From positions 1 through 64,000 of the forward strand of contig JAMPBN010000002.1 in assembly GCA_023666665.1 (NCBI GenBank): a stretch of 64,000 nucleotides of DNA. Reading direction: 5' to 3'. This document shows, one piece after another, positions 16,936 through 26,376 of this stretch; the stretch's first letter is position 1; each line of letters begins with the position of its first letter. This DNA comes from Prevotella sp. (lineage in GTDB: Bacteria; Bacteroidota; Bacteroidia; Bacteroidales; Muribaculaceae). The translations under genes were made by a program, and so were the position numbers. A model generated the notes under the pieces. That model saw only the letters and a list, made by a program, of their open reading frames with translations, did no database searches and was not told the DNA's origin.

Positions 16936-19900
16936 TTATTTGAGGCGTAGGCCGCTTGTTTGTATCGTTTCGAGGGTGTCGGCAACGGTCTTGATGCGAG
17001 CGTTGACGGTATCGAGCTTCTCGTTGGCTTCGGTGGTGTTGTTTTCAATCCCGGTCAGCCTTTCGAGCATAGCGTTGGCAGTTCCGTTGAGTTCGTTTAC
17101 GCCTTGCACGAGTGTGTAGGTGTGTCCTTGAATTGTTGTGAGCCTTGCGTTGTTTTCGTCCACACTTTCCTGTGAGGCGGTGGCGATGCCTTTGCTCGTT
17201 CCCTCACGGTCGGAGTCTTCCTCAAACCATTTGCCGAGTGAGCCGGAGAGTGCGTCCCACGTCTGCGAGAATGCTTCACCGACTGCATCGATTTCGTTTG
17301 CGAGGTCATCGGCAGAGTCAATGACGGCTTGTGTGCCTTTGAACTGACCGTCAGTACCAAACCACTTTGTTTTGTATTTGTCGAAAATCTTGCCGATTTC
17401 GCCCTCAATGAGGTTTGTTACGAGCATCTGCTTGATGATGTCGCCAACGAGTTGTTTCGTCGTTGCCGCCCACGATTTCATTGCGTCTTCGCCCTGCGCA
17501 ACGGCATCAAAGAATGCGTCTCCGAGAGTCTTTGAGAGGTCTTCGGCGGTCGTTCCCATAATGTCCTCCAACATCTCGTTAATGAGAGTCGCCATTTCTT
17601 CGGCGAGTTCGGCGATTTGGTTTTTGTAGCCCTGTATCTTGCCGGAGTCAGACTTCTTTTTGCTTGACTCTTCGTTGATTTGTTGTTGCAGCAACAGTTG
17701 TTGCTGGGCGAGGTTTTCGAGCTGCTTGCGCGACTCGTCATATTTTTTCTCGCCGAGGGCTTTGTCTGCGGTGTAGTTTACCGAAGCCCAATAATCGGCG
17801 AGCTTGGATACGGTTTTTCCGTATATTTCGGCAGAGTGAGTTGCGGCGATTATCCATTTCGCCCATATTGATGAATTTTGCGTTGCTCCGTGGAGTCGCA
17901 AAACCTCGTTATAGGCATCGCGGTAGCACTCCGAGAGTTTTTTAATTGCGTCTGCGGTGTTGTTTTGCAGTCGGACGGTGTCGGCGTTGTCGAGTTCCCA
18001 TTGCAGTTGGTCGATGCGCTCTTGCAGCCGTTCTATTTCTTTCTGCTTGGCATCGTCATTGTTGAATAGGTTGGCAATCGCGGTGGCGATTTGGAGTGCG
18101 GCAGATATGACGGTCAGAATGATTGAGGCTTTCTCAACGGTTGAGATTGATGTTGCGGTCGCTGTGGCGGTGGCTTTGGTAGCCGTACCCATTGCGTCCA
18201 CGGTCTGCGTCATTCCTTTGGCTACGGACTTGCCGACATCGCCAATAGCCGAAATAACGTCAGCGGTTGCATCGAGGACTTCGCTAATAAAGTCAATCGA
18301 CTTCTCCATTGCGCCGCCTACATCGTCAGAGAATATCTTTGCGAGTTTGGTTGCCTTGCCTCCGATGTCGGTTACTACGCCGCCGGCCGATTTGAGATTT
18401 TGAGCGAATTTCTTGTAAGATTTTGTTACGTTGTTGCGAGCCGTCAGAACACGTTGCTCCGCTTTGGTGGCGTTGCCCTCTGCGGTGGTTACGCGGTTAA
18501 GTGATGTAACGAGTTGCTCGTTGTTGGTTACGAGTTGGATTGCGGCTTCGGCTGCTTCTTGGTCGGTAATGAGTGCTTGCGCGGCATCGCGTTCAGCGAG
18601 TGCTTCGTTACGCGCCAGTTCGGTGGCTGCTACTTGCTCGTTGGCGTTTGCGAGTTCCTGGCAGTCGGCAGCGAGTTCGCCGGAGTTGATTTGCTCCTGT
18701 ATGCTTTCGCGGTTTTGGAGCGCGGTTTGATAGTCGCGTTCAGATTGGATTAACTTCTCCTGTGCCTGTTCGAGAGCAAAAATTTCGTCATTCTGATTGC
18801 TTTGTTGTTTGATGTCGAGCAAACGAGAGTGTTCGGCGTTGAGTTGGTTGTATTCGTCAGTCGCGGCGTTGAGTTCGTTTTGAGTATTGGTAAATTCTTG
18901 GAGTGCTGAAACGAGTTCGGTTTTCGATGATGATATTTGACTAAATGAGCGGTGCATTGCCGTGAACGGATTGCGAGATGCTATTTCGTCCTCCATATTG
19001 GCAATCGCCTCTTGAAAGTCCTTAATTTCGGTTACGGACATATCGCCCTTTGCACGATTGAAGTATTCGCGCACCTTTGCGAGTGTGTATTCTAATGATT
19101 GGAGCGATTGATTTTCGATGTCTCCGAATACGTCACTCCAATTTATTGACTCCTTGAATACGGCAGTTCCACGGCTTGCCATATCCTTTTCCATTGCGTC
19201 CCAAACTTGGCCGTATAGTTCCGGGGCTTCGGCTTGAACACGTTTCAGACGGTCGAACCATTCGCGTTGTGCGAGTTCGTTTTTCTGTAATGTTGTGCCG
19301 TAGTCCTTAACCCATTTGTCTTGATATTTTTGACGTAGTGTTGTGATTTGATTTTCGCCGGTGGTTACAATCTGCCGGAGTCGGTCGTAATATTGTTCTG
19401 CCATATCGGCATTTTCAGGACGTGCGAGTATTTCGTTGGCATAGTCTGCGGTTGACATTCTGCCACGTTCCGAGGCTTCCCAACCCTCCTCCGTATTACC
19501 TTTCTTTGAGAGGTAAATCATTTTTTCAGAGGCTTTCATCTGCTCTGCAAGTTGCAGCAGATGTTGTTGCCACGCCTTTTTAGATGCTTCGGTGCGAGCC
19601 TGTATTTGGCGAATTTCCTTTGCCATACCGTCCTCCATTGCATCAATATTGGCTTGATTGACCTCTTGATTGGCTTCGCGTGTGTAGCGAATTACAGCCT
19701 CTTTCCATTGTTTGAGAGCCTCGCGTTGTTGTTTGGCTGCTTCTTTCGGGTCAAACGGTTTAGGCGCACCGACTCCACCGCTGCCATTGATACGCTTTGC
19801 TTGTGGGTCGATGTGGATTTCATCGAGTTGGTTTTCTCGTTGGAATTGCTCAATTAAAGCGTCTTGACGTGCGAGTTCGGCTTCCCATTGGTCAGTAATG

Positions 19901-21585
19901 CGTTGCGCCTCGTCAATCTTCTTTTGACGTTCTTTGAGGTCGCCATTCTTGGTGCGATACCACGCATCATAATCGCCGTTTTCGGCTTTGTGTTGCACGT
20001 CCAATAGGTCGCAATACGACTCGACATATTTGTTCAATATGCCTTGACGTTCTGCCTTTAATTGGAGTAATTTGCAGTATGCCGGGCCACGCTCCGTTAA
20101 GACTCTTTCCCATTGTTCGAGCGAGTCGTAATAACCGAGGGCTTCGCCATATTTGGAGTTAAGTTCATCGACCTTTTTCTTCTCCTGTTCTTTTGTACCT
20201 TTGAATGTTTGGCACATTTTAATGTTGTCTTGTAGAGCAACCTTTTCTTGGAGATAGGTCTTTGCGGCTTCTTTGTGAACGTCATTGAGGGCATCGGCGT
20301 GTTCGCGAGCTTCGTCCTCTGCGGAGCATAAGTCCACAATCCACGATACGAGTTCTCCAACCAATACGATGAGCGCACCGATACCAGTTGAGATTAAAGC
20401 GAGTTTGAGAACACGCATTGCGACCGCCATTGCTTTTGTGGCTACCGTACCGGCTACCATTGCGCCGGTGTGGGCGTTTTGAGCCACGGTTGCACCCTCC
20501 GTTGCGGTCGTTTCGGCAACCTTACCGGCAGTTCCGGCGGTTGTTGATTTATTGTTCGCCTCTTGCGCGGCGGTGTTGGCTTTCTCTGCTGCGGTGGCGG
20601 TAACGGTGGTGGTAGCCTGTTCTTCGGTGGCTGCTGCGCTTGTAGCGGTTTGGGCGTTATTGACGGCTTGAACGGTGTTGCTCTCGCCCATTAGTTTGTT
20701 CCACAATTTGCGGAGTGAGTTCAGCGTTACGAGTGTGAACGCGGAGTCTTTGTTCAGCATCTGCTGAAGTTGTTGCAGACCCATCGTTATTGCCATTACG
20801 GACTGCAATTGCATCATTACACGCTGCAAATTTTCGTTCTCGCCTCCGAGTAACGACATTGCGCCCTGCGCTGCGGTCATTGCTCCCGACATACCAGTCA
20901 GACCGCTAATAATGCCTTGGAATTGGCTATCGTCAGAGGATAAAATTTTGGCTTGGGTGGCAACGTCACCTTGAATGTCTTTCAAGCGTCCGAGTTCTTC
21001 GGCAAGTTCACGATAACGCCCAGTTGACTCGTCTATTGTCTGACCGTTTTGTTGAGCCTCGTTGCGGAGTGCCGCCATTTCCTGCATTACTTCGCGGATA
21101 CGAGCCTTAACGCTTGTCTGTGTGGTCTGATGTTTGGAAAATGCCTTTTCGTTTTGCTCAACAACCTTTGTGAGTTCTTGAGTTTTTGCAATCATATCCT
21201 TGCGGAGAGTGATGTTCTCTTTGATTGCGTTGCGTTCGGCTCGCCATTTGGCTACTTCATCACGTTTGGAGGGTACGTTCTGAAATTTGTTAATCTCGGC
21301 AGTGAGCCTGTTATATTCGGCAGTGAGTTCGTTTATAGCCTCGCCATTGACGCGAGTAATACGAGCAATCTCCGCATACGCCTCGCCGATTTGATCGGCG
21401 GTTTCCGGCATATTCGTTACGAATTGGATATTCGGTTCGGGTATGTCAGAGAGTAGAGATTGAATGCGTTTGCTTTCACTCTCTATGTTGTCGCAAGTGC
21501 TTTTGAAGCCGTCCTCAATTCTTTTGAAGCCCTCGTCAGCACCAGTTGTATCTACGGCAGTTGCCCAGCTTAATCCGTCACTCAT
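16936..21585 (-). CDS. Tail tape measure protein
   Basis: 1549 residues, the longest structural gene after the fibre. Typical signs are visible: long coiled-coil regions (about 100-220, 600-800, 880-1050), Ala/Thr-rich stretches, and a hydrophobic stretch near residues 390-415 (STGIGALIVLVGELV). The protein sets tail length and is ejected with DNA. It directly follows the frameshifted chaperone frame: its ATG overlaps that frame's TGA (ATGA). Residues 1500-1549 are again helical. Confident by size, composition and position. Confidence 0.85.
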   Translation of the reverse strand: MSDGLSWATAVDTTGADEGFKRIEDGFKSTCDNIESESKRIQSLLSDIPEPNIQFVTNMPETADQIGEAYAEIARITRVNGEAINELTAEYNRLTAEINKFQNVPSKRDEVAKWRAERNAIKENITLRKDMIAKTQELTKVVEQNEKAFSKHQTTQTSVKARIREVMQEMAALRNEAQQNGQTIDESTGRYRELAEELGRLKDIQGDVATQAKILSSDDSQFQGIISGLTGMSGAMTAAQGAMSLLGGENENLQRVMMQLQSVMAITMGLQQLQQMLNKDSAFTLVTLNSLRKLWNKLMGESNTVQAVNNAQTATSAAATEEQATTTVTATAAEKANTAAQEANNKSTTAGTAGKVAETTATEGATVAQNAHTGAMVAGTVATKAMAVAMRVLKLALISTGIGALIVLVGELVSWIVDLCSAEDEAREHADALNDVHKEAAKTYLQEKVALQDNIKMCQTFKGTKEQEKKKVDELNSKYGEALGYYDSLEQWERVLTERGPAYCKLLQLKAERQGILNKYVESYCDLLDVQHKAENGDYDAWYRTKNGDLKERQKKIDEAQRITDQWEAELARQDALIEQFQRENQLDEIHIDPQAKRINGSGGVGAPKPFDPKEAAKQQREALKQWKEAVIRYTREANQEVNQANIDAMEDGMAKEIRQIQARTEASKKAWQQHLLQLAEQMKASEKMIYLSKKGNTEEGWEASERGRMSTADYANEILARPENADMAEQYYDRLRQIVTTGENQITTLRQKYQDKWVKDYGTTLQKNELAQREWFDRLKRVQAEAPELYGQVWDAMEKDMASRGTAVFKESINWSDVFGDIENQSLQSLEYTLAKVREYFNRAKGDMSVTEIKDFQEAIANMEDEIASRNPFTAMHRSFSQISSSKTELVSALQEFTNTQNELNAATDEYNQLNAEHSRLLDIKQQSNQNDEIFALEQAQEKLIQSERDYQTALQNRESIQEQINSGELAADCQELANANEQVAATELARNEALAERDAAQALITDQEAAEAAIQLVTNNEQLVTSLNRVTTAEGNATKAEQRVLTARNNVTKSYKKFAQNLKSAGGVVTDIGGKATKLAKIFSDDVGGAMEKSIDFISEVLDATADVISAIGDVGKSVAKGMTQTVDAMGTATKATATATATSISTVEKASIILTVISAALQIATAIANLFNNDDAKQKEIERLQERIDQLQWELDNADTVRLQNNTADAIKKLSECYRDAYNEVLRLHGATQNSSIWAKWIIAATHSAEIYGKTVSKLADYWASVNYTADKALGEKKYDESRKQLENLAQQQLLLQQQINEESSKKKSDSGKIQGYKNQIAELAEEMATLINEMLEDIMGTTAEDLSKTLGDAFFDAVAQGEDAMKSWAATTKQLVGDIIKQMLVTNLIEGEIGKIFDKYKTKWFGTDGQFKGTQAVIDSADDLANEIDAVGEAFSQTWDALSGSLGKWFEEDSDREGTSKGIATASQESVDENNARLTTIQGHTYTLVQGVNELNGTANAMLERLTGIENNTTEANEKLDTVNARIKTVADTLETIQTSGLRLK

Positions 21586-21900
21586 TGTCTTGCGCGTATT
21601 ATTTCAAAATCTCCGTCTTTTAGTTCTTCCTTAAAATTGTCGGGATTGCAAGCGTCTTTGCTTTCATCGTAGAGCGGTGCGTTACGCGACTTGTCGGCTT
21701 CATCGCCCAGCATTGGTACTGCACGGCTATACATTAGAGCGTTGTTGAAACTGATGTCATAGAGAGCATATTTTTCGTTAACATTGAGAGTCTTGCATAC
21801 TCCGAGGACTGTTGCCCATATACTGTCATTTATTGTTCCACTTCCTTTGTCGGTTTTAGAATGTTTGCCTCGCTTAGGGAAGTGGTAATGAGAAAAAAAA
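21582..21900 (-). CDS. Tail assembly chaperone, downstream (T) reading frame reached by -1 frameshift
   Basis: This frame is open from the T8 tract (21900-21893) to a TGA at 21584-21582 overlapping the tape-measure ATG. It has no start codon at its head: the first ATG in frame is about 50 codons in. It encodes about 100 residues ending in NNALMYSRAVP and an acidic tail. Entered by slippage from the upstream chaperone frame it makes a G-T fusion, as in lambda and many siphophages, where it recruits tape measure and tail tube. Position, open frame and slippery run all agree. Confidence 0.75.
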
Positions 21901-22342
21901 TGCCGACCTCGTTATCTTTGAGCCGTTGAATAATGCACTCAAATAACTTTGACGGACGCACGTTGTCGAGTATCTTCTTTGCGAGTTCCTCGCGGCGTGT
22001 TGTGGTCGTTTTCTTGCGAGAGAAAAATCGAAAAAACCGATTTTTCTTTTCGGTTTGGACAGGTTCGTTACAATGCTTTGCTCCGAGTATAAGCACGGCG
22101 GCGATGTCGCCCAACGCTTTGAAGTTCTTTGCGTGGTGGAGGACTGAATAAGTGCGCCTCTCGTTGTCGGTTGTGTTTTCAACGATTGGGAGTGTTGACA
22201 CAATCTCTGAAACGAGAATGAGAGTCGCAAGCGTTGGCGGCGCGACCTCGTATGTCTGACCGTCAATCTCAATCGAGCCAGTCGCACGTTCAAGTATTGC
22301 GGCGGCTACGCGGCTTTCTATTGTGGTTGAGTTGTTATCCAT
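21830..22342 (-). CDS. Tail assembly chaperone, upstream (G) frame
   Basis: A 170-residue protein with a beta-rich N-terminal half (GSIEIDGQTYEVAPP) and a basic segment near 95-120, ending at TAA 21832-21830. It lies between the tail tube gene and the tape measure, where siphophages encode the tail assembly chaperone. A run of eight T (21900-21893) near its end reads ATT TTT TTT C in frame; -1 slippage there joins the second frame. Most ribosomes would make this short form; a minority would make the fusion. Confidence 0.7.
   Translation of the reverse strand: MDNNSTTIESRVAAAILERATGSIEIDGQTYEVAPPTLATLILVSEIVSTLPIVENTTDNERRTYSVLHHAKNFKALGDIAAVLILGAKHCNEPVQTEKKNRFFRFFSRKKTTTTRREELAKKILDNVRPSKLFECIIQRLKDNEVGIFFLITTSLSEANILKPTKEVEQ
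21893..21901 (-). promoter_or_regulatory. Slippery T8 tract, programmed -1 frameshift site
   Basis: ATTTTTTTT read in frame as ATT TTT TTT lets both tRNAs re-pair one base back. The -1 frame is open from here for about 100 codons to the tape-measure start, while the zero frame stops about 20 codons later. Confidence 0.65.
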
Positions 22343-22357
22343 ATTGTTGTTAAATAG

Positions 22358-22428
22358 TAGCCATGTCAGGACTCGAACCTAAACGAACAGAACCAAAATC
22401 TGTTGTGCTGCCATTACACCACACGGCT
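22358..22428 (-). tRNA. tRNA-Gln (anticodon TTG)
   Basis: Cloverleaf on the minus strand: 7-bp acceptor (AGCCGTG with CATGGCT, one G-T), D arm, 5-bp anticodon stem with loop TTTTGGT giving anticodon TTG (22396-22394), and a T arm containing GGTTCGAGTCC. The discriminator is A and no CCA is encoded. It sits alone between the chaperone and tail tube genes. It reads CAA and is not a stop suppressor. Confidence 0.9.
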
Positions 22429-22496
22429 AAATAGCGGGTTTCTCCTGCCTACCCGAAAGGGTGTCTTTCCACACGTCATTATGAAATGTTACGTTA

Positions 22497-23054
22497 TTAA
22501 CCTGCGGTTGTGTCGCCGGGAACTTTGTACCCGGTCTTGTCTTCGGCCTTGACGCGGAATTTTTGGTATAATTCGCCGTCTTCGCATTCAAGGATTTTGA
22601 ATGTTACGTCAACGAAATTACCTTCTTCTTCCGAGTAGCCGGGGACGAATTTGACTTTGCACCGGCGAGCCTTGATGCCGATTGCACCAACGTTCTTCGG
22701 TACGACTTTCAGGGACATTTCCTTTTCCACGATGTGAGTTGTCACAACGAGGTTGCCGGTGGCGGTGTCCACGGTTGAGCCTGTCAGGAGATGTTCGGTG
22801 TCGAAGTCCATTTCTTTGACACGAGTTGTCACTTCAATCGTGCCGTCAGAATATTCTTCGGCTACGACCTTGCCGCCGGTGGCGGTGGCCGTCAGAGTGT
22901 CGCCCTCAGAGAATGAGAGCGAGGTCGATTTGTCGTTGATGATGCCGAGTGTGTAAAGTTCGGTAGCAAACGCATCGTTTGCGCCAGTGAGTCCGAACAG
23001 CACCAACACTTCGCTCCACGACATTACGACTGTTTTTCGCTTTGGGGTAGCCAT
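22497..23054 (-). CDS. Major tail tube protein
   Basis: 185 residues, acidic, beta-rich with Thr/Val alternation and many short Gly turns, fitting tail tube subunits that polymerise around the tape measure. The N terminus has a helix-like MSWSEVLVLFGL. Its position between the terminator/connector genes and the chaperone-tape measure unit is the classical tube position. There is no Ig-like extension at the C terminus. The tRNA-Gln gene lies 69 bp downstream. Confidence 0.65.
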   Translation of the reverse strand: MATPKRKTVVMSWSEVLVLFGLTGANDAFATELYTLGIINDKSTSLSFSEGDTLTATATGGKVVAEEYSDGTIEVTTRVKEMDFDTEHLLTGSTVDTATGNLVVTTHIVEKEMSLKVVPKNVGAIGIKARRCKVKFVPGYSEEEGNFVDVTFKILECEDGELYQKFRVKAEDKTGYKVPGDTTAG

Positions 23055-23056
23055 TG

Positions 23057-23467
23057 TTATTCTTGATTAAGTCGTTGAAATTTAAGTCTGATTGCGATAA
23101 TCGATTGTTCGATTTCGTCCATTTGGTAGGTTTGAGGGGTTGTCTCTTTTGTGATGTAATAGTCGGTGTCCTCACATTCCGATACGAGAGCATTGCCGAG
23201 TTCCTGTAATTCGCCTATTCGGTTCAAGTTTTCGCCTCTGCGTCCGTCTTGATATGCGATGTAAGGCACATACACGTTGATTACGACCGTTCCTGCCTGC
23301 ACTTGCTCGTCAATACCTCCGAGGTATTTCAGCACGATGTCTTCCGTCTTGGCGTTGTCAGGACGTTGCCCACGGCGGTAAACCTCTCCGTGGATATTCT
23401 TGCCGAGCGAGCTTTGCTTTACGATTAGGTAAAAGTCGCGTTCAATTTGGATTTCAGTCTTTGACAT
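23057..23467 (-). CDS. Tail terminator / completion protein
   Basis: 136 residues, two bp before the tail tube start. A central segment (QAGTVVINVYVPY) looks like the beta sheet of tail terminator proteins that cap the tube and join it to the head, flanked by helices. The identification depends mostly on the conserved order connector, gp10-like, terminator, tube. Confidence 0.5.
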   Translation of the reverse strand: MSKTEIQIERDFYLIVKQSSLGKNIHGEVYRRGQRPDNAKTEDIVLKYLGGIDEQVQAGTVVINVYVPYIAYQDGRRGENLNRIGELQELGNALVSECEDTDYYITKETTPQTYQMDEIEQSIIAIRLKFQRLNQE

Positions 23468-23471
23468 CTGT

Positions 23472-23960
23472 TCAGTCTATGAGGTTGCCAATTAGTTGCT
23501 TCACGAGGTTTTCGGCGGTGTGTTCGGCTGATGTGAGTACGTCTTTGTGCTTGACGTTCTCGACAAACGCTGCATACTCCATTCCGGCGCAAAGTATGAG
23601 GACAATGCCCCACGGATATTTCGCTTTGAGTTTCTGCATTAGTTGTTGAGCCTCTGCAACGCCTTTTGAGCCGTCTCCCTGCGAGCCGGCATACTGCTTG
23701 GACTCGCCTGTGATAACGGCTTTGCCGTCCACCAAAATGAGATAACCGATTGATGAGCGCAGATTTCCTGTTACATCGTGATACGATCCAACTTCGCGAG
23801 CAATTTTAACGGCTTCTTCGCCAATCTGTTGAAAACGCAAAACAATAAAGTCAGTGAGTTCTTTCTTCCGCTCAATGTACTTTGCTTTGAGTTTGCGAAT
23901 GTCAGTTTTGCTGACGATTACGCCCTTATACTTGCCGTGCGTTGCAGATTGCTTTGCCAC
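23472..23960 (-). CDS. HK97 gp10-like neck protein
   Basis: 162 residues: a Lys-rich N terminus, then a helix followed by YHDVTGNLRSSIG and later ILCAGMEYAAFVE. The TGNLRSSI and Y-A-x-xVE motifs are characteristic of HK97 gp10-like neck proteins, which help complete the head-tail joint. It lies one gene before the tail terminator, as expected. Confidence 0.7.
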   Translation of the reverse strand: MAKQSATHGKYKGVIVSKTDIRKLKAKYIERKKELTDFIVLRFQQIGEEAVKIAREVGSYHDVTGNLRSSIGYLILVDGKAVITGESKQYAGSQGDGSKGVAEAQQLMQKLKAKYPWGIVLILCAGMEYAAFVENVKHKDVLTSAEHTAENLVKQLIGNLID

Positions 23961-23963
23961 GAG

Positions 23964-24278
23964 TCAAACGAGAATTTGAATGCGTCCAACGGTTGTTAGC
24001 GGCTCGATGTTCAATACGTCATGTTCTCCGAGGTTTTCCGAAAGTCTTGTCAGGCGTATGCGCTTAATGTTTGAGAGTGGTTTGCACTCAATAAGCACGA
24101 CATACGAGGCTTGGCGAAATTTGCCGTCCTCATACTTGCCTTTGCGAGTGTCGGAGTTGGCTTTGATTGAGCATTTGATTTGGTCGCTCCACGTTGATGT
24201 CGCTTCCAACGGTTCGCCATACTCATTAAAGCCGCCCGGAGTAGTGATTTCGTATTGTAGTGAGCCGTTTGTTCTCAT
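23964..24278 (-). CDS. Head closure / head-tail joining protein
   Basis: 104 residues from the ATG at 24278; a TTG three codons upstream is possible but weaker. Small, beta-rich (IKCSIKANSDTRKGKYEDG) with the size and position of head closure proteins of SPP1-like phages, which plug the connector after packaging. Four bp separate it from the gp10-like gene. Call mainly positional. Confidence 0.5.
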   Translation of the reverse strand: MRTNGSLQYEITTPGGFNEYGEPLEATSTWSDQIKCSIKANSDTRKGKYEDGKFRQASYVVLIECKPLSNIKRIRLTRLSENLGEHDVLNIEPLTTVGRIQILV

Positions 24279-24280
24279 TG

Positions 24281-24613
24281 CTACCAAATGTTAGAGCCGT
24301 CCTCTATTACTCGCAGAAAATCGCCTAATTCTTCGTCAGCATTGAGTCCGTAGTAATTGCACCAATAAACGAGGCTCTTTTCAACAGCATCTTGCATTAC
24401 GGAGGTGGAGACGCCGTTCTCGGTTCGGCTGCTTTCCACATAACCGCGAATGAGTGCAACCGCCACCCGAAAGATATTTGCGTCTTTCGGTGTGGCTGAT
24501 GCTTCGGGGTTAATCTCCGCGTTGAATAAAGCCAGTTCGAGAGTGCTTTCGTCCGGATAGAATGTGTTCGCGATTGCGTTGCACAAATATTTCAATGCGG
24601 CGAGATTGGTCAT
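24281..24613 (-). CDS. Head-tail connector (gp6/gp15-like)
   Basis: 110 residues, largely helical: two to three predicted helices with a final YWCNYYGLNADEEL segment. Proteins of this size and composition following the major capsid gene form the adaptor ring under the portal. It starts three bp after the capsid stop. Confidence 0.5.
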   Translation of the reverse strand: MTNLAALKYLCNAIANTFYPDESTLELALFNAEINPEASATPKDANIFRVAVALIRGYVESSRTENGVSTSVMQDAVEKSLVYWCNYYGLNADEELGDFLRVIEDGSNIW

Positions 24614-24616
24614 TTT

Positions 24617-25726
24617 TTACTGCTGAGTTTTGAGGGTGTAAATTCCGTTCATTTCGGTAATCACCGGCAGAGCGAACACTTCGGCCTTTGTGAACTCGAC
24701 ACCGTTTGAGCCTTGGGTCTCACCTGCTCCCCATTGCGATACGCGGATACGTCCGTAATTGGAGTAAGTAACACCGGCTTCCTGGCGCAGTTCATTGTTG
24801 GCATAGGCGTTCTTGATGATGCCGAGCTTACCGGCGGGAACGAACACGAGGTTCTTGGCGTTCCACGGAGTTACGGGCTTGGTGGTGGTGCCGGACTGAA
24901 TGCGGATTTGACGGCGGATATGCTCGAATGTCGGGAAACCGTTTTCTTGCATATATGCGTTGATGTCGGAAAGCTGAACGAGGCGCGAGGACTTGTCGCT
25001 GCCCCATATCATTTGCTTTATCTTCTTCGAGCGGCACATATACGAGGTTGCCGAGGGAGCGCAGAGGATTTTGTCGAGAATGACTTTGTCCTGTGCGGCA
25101 TCGAGGATTGCTTGAATGTCTTCGAAGCAGTCCACCGTGTCGAGGTTGTCGGCAGTCCACGCGGTTTTCGATGTGGCGATATTTTCGGCGGGCTGGCGGT
25201 AGTCGATAATGCCGCGAACACCACCTTCGGGGTTGTTGTCGGCATCGAGTGTGAACTTGCCTTCGTTGGAAAGCGCACCGAGGAATATAAGGTCGATTTT
25301 GGCGTGAATTGCGTTGACTACGGCGAGGACATTACCCCACATAAGCTCTGTGAGTTGTTTTGCCTTGGTAGCGTCAGAGAGCGACTTTGAGTCGAGGATT
25401 TGAAGCACTTTGCGGTAGTCCTGTATAGACATAGGCAAAGTAACTGCGTGGCGCACGATGCGCTCGGCGAGGGTTTGCAGTCCCTCTGTACCCATAATCG
25501 GCTCTTTGGAGTCGTCACCGATTGTGGGAGCGGCGATTGTGATGTTGTAGCGTCCGATGATTTCCTCGAAGTTGAGACCTACGGAGGGTAAATCCCAATC
25601 GAGATACGTTTCATACAGAATGTTGTCGAATACCTTTTTGTTGTATTCGGAAATCTTGTCGAAACGGATTTGAACGCGCCGTGTCAGTTCGCCGAAAATT
25701 GATGAGTAAATAAATTCTGCGGGCAT
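24617..25726 (-). CDS. Major capsid protein (phage capsid E-like)
   Basis: 369 residues. Features match the capsid E family: an N-terminal region of about 70 residues, PMSIQDYRKV around residue 97, and the middle Ala/Leu-rich helix (spine) followed by long beta strands; the end has SNGVEFTKAEVFALPVITE, a C-terminal strand. It assembles the icosahedral shell together with the scaffold encoded two genes upstream. Good codon bias and position support a highly expressed late gene. Confidence 0.8.
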   Translation of the reverse strand: MPAEFIYSSIFGELTRRVQIRFDKISEYNKKVFDNILYETYLDWDLPSVGLNFEEIIGRYNITIAAPTIGDDSKEPIMGTEGLQTLAERIVRHAVTLPMSIQDYRKVLQILDSKSLSDATKAKQLTELMWGNVLAVVNAIHAKIDLIFLGALSNEGKFTLDADNNPEGGVRGIIDYRQPAENIATSKTAWTADNLDTVDCFEDIQAILDAAQDKVILDKILCAPSATSYMCRSKKIKQMIWGSDKSSRLVQLSDINAYMQENGFPTFEHIRRQIRIQSGTTTKPVTPWNAKNLVFVPAGKLGIIKNAYANNELRQEAGVTYSNYGRIRVSQWGAGETQGSNGVEFTKAEVFALPVITEMNGIYTLKTQQ

Positions 25727-25732
25727 GGCGGT

Positions 25733-26341
25733 TTACTGTTTGATGTAGATGATATTGGGATTGTGTTTCAGGCACACTCCGTTGAGCCATTCAGGGAGCA
25801 TCGGAGCGGCGAGCGAGGGTGTGAGTACGACAGCCTCAAAAGCTGCATCGATTGTCGGGAGTCCTTTGCCGTCAACGTGCAGTTCCGAGCCGACAATCAT
25901 GTTCGGTTCGTGGAGCGGAGCGGCTTTTTCGCCATCCTTTTCGGGAGCGGCAGACTCAACGAGAATGTCTTCGGCTGCGATGCCGGAGTATGCTTTTGAG
26001 AGTGTGATTACATCGTAAGCCGTGTTCGACTTGTCGATGTCGTTGACGGTGGGAGTGGCAGTGCCGTCACCGTATTTGGTGAGAACGTCACCAACGGCGA
26101 AATAGTGGCCTTTCTGCACACGCACTTTGGTGGTTGTGCCGCCATTTACCACGAGGGCGGTTTTGCAGACGGCGGCGGTCATGTTGTCGAAGTCAACGAA
26201 CAGAGGAACGCCACGGCGCAACACCGTACCTACTGCGAGGTCTTTTACGGGCTTAAAACCACCGGGCAAGATTTTGCACTCGCCGCGCCATATTTCGGGA
26301 AAGTGGCCGGCATAGTCAGTGCGGTTAAATTCAATAGCCAT
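25733..26341 (-). CDS. Capsid decoration / head fibre protein
   Basis: 202 residues, beta-rich, Gly-rich, between scaffold and capsid genes. Segments such as VRVQKGHYFAVGDVLTKYGDG look like a trimeric decoration protein that binds the outside of the expanded shell. This slot is occupied by a decoration or head fibre protein in many Bacteroidales siphophages. No enzymatic motif. Confidence 0.55.
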   Translation of the reverse strand: MAIEFNRTDYAGHFPEIWRGECKILPGGFKPVKDLAVGTVLRRGVPLFVDFDNMTAAVCKTALVVNGGTTTKVRVQKGHYFAVGDVLTKYGDGTATPTVNDIDKSNTAYDVITLSKAYSGIAAEDILVESAAPEKDGEKAAPLHEPNMIVGSELHVDGKGLPTIDAAFEAVVLTPSLAAPMLPEWLNGVCLKHNPNIIYIKQ

Positions 26342-26376
26342 TGCGGTTTTTGATGAGAGGGTTAAACATTAGGACA

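Noticed and set aside
21582-21829. Separate gene starting at the ATG just after the chaperone stop
   Set aside because: That ATG (21829) is in the zero frame, not in the conserved frame; the -1 frame has no start codon near its head.
22358-22428. Stop-codon suppressor tRNA
   Set aside because: The anticodon is TTG, so it reads CAA as Gln; nearby genes end in ordinary stop codons.
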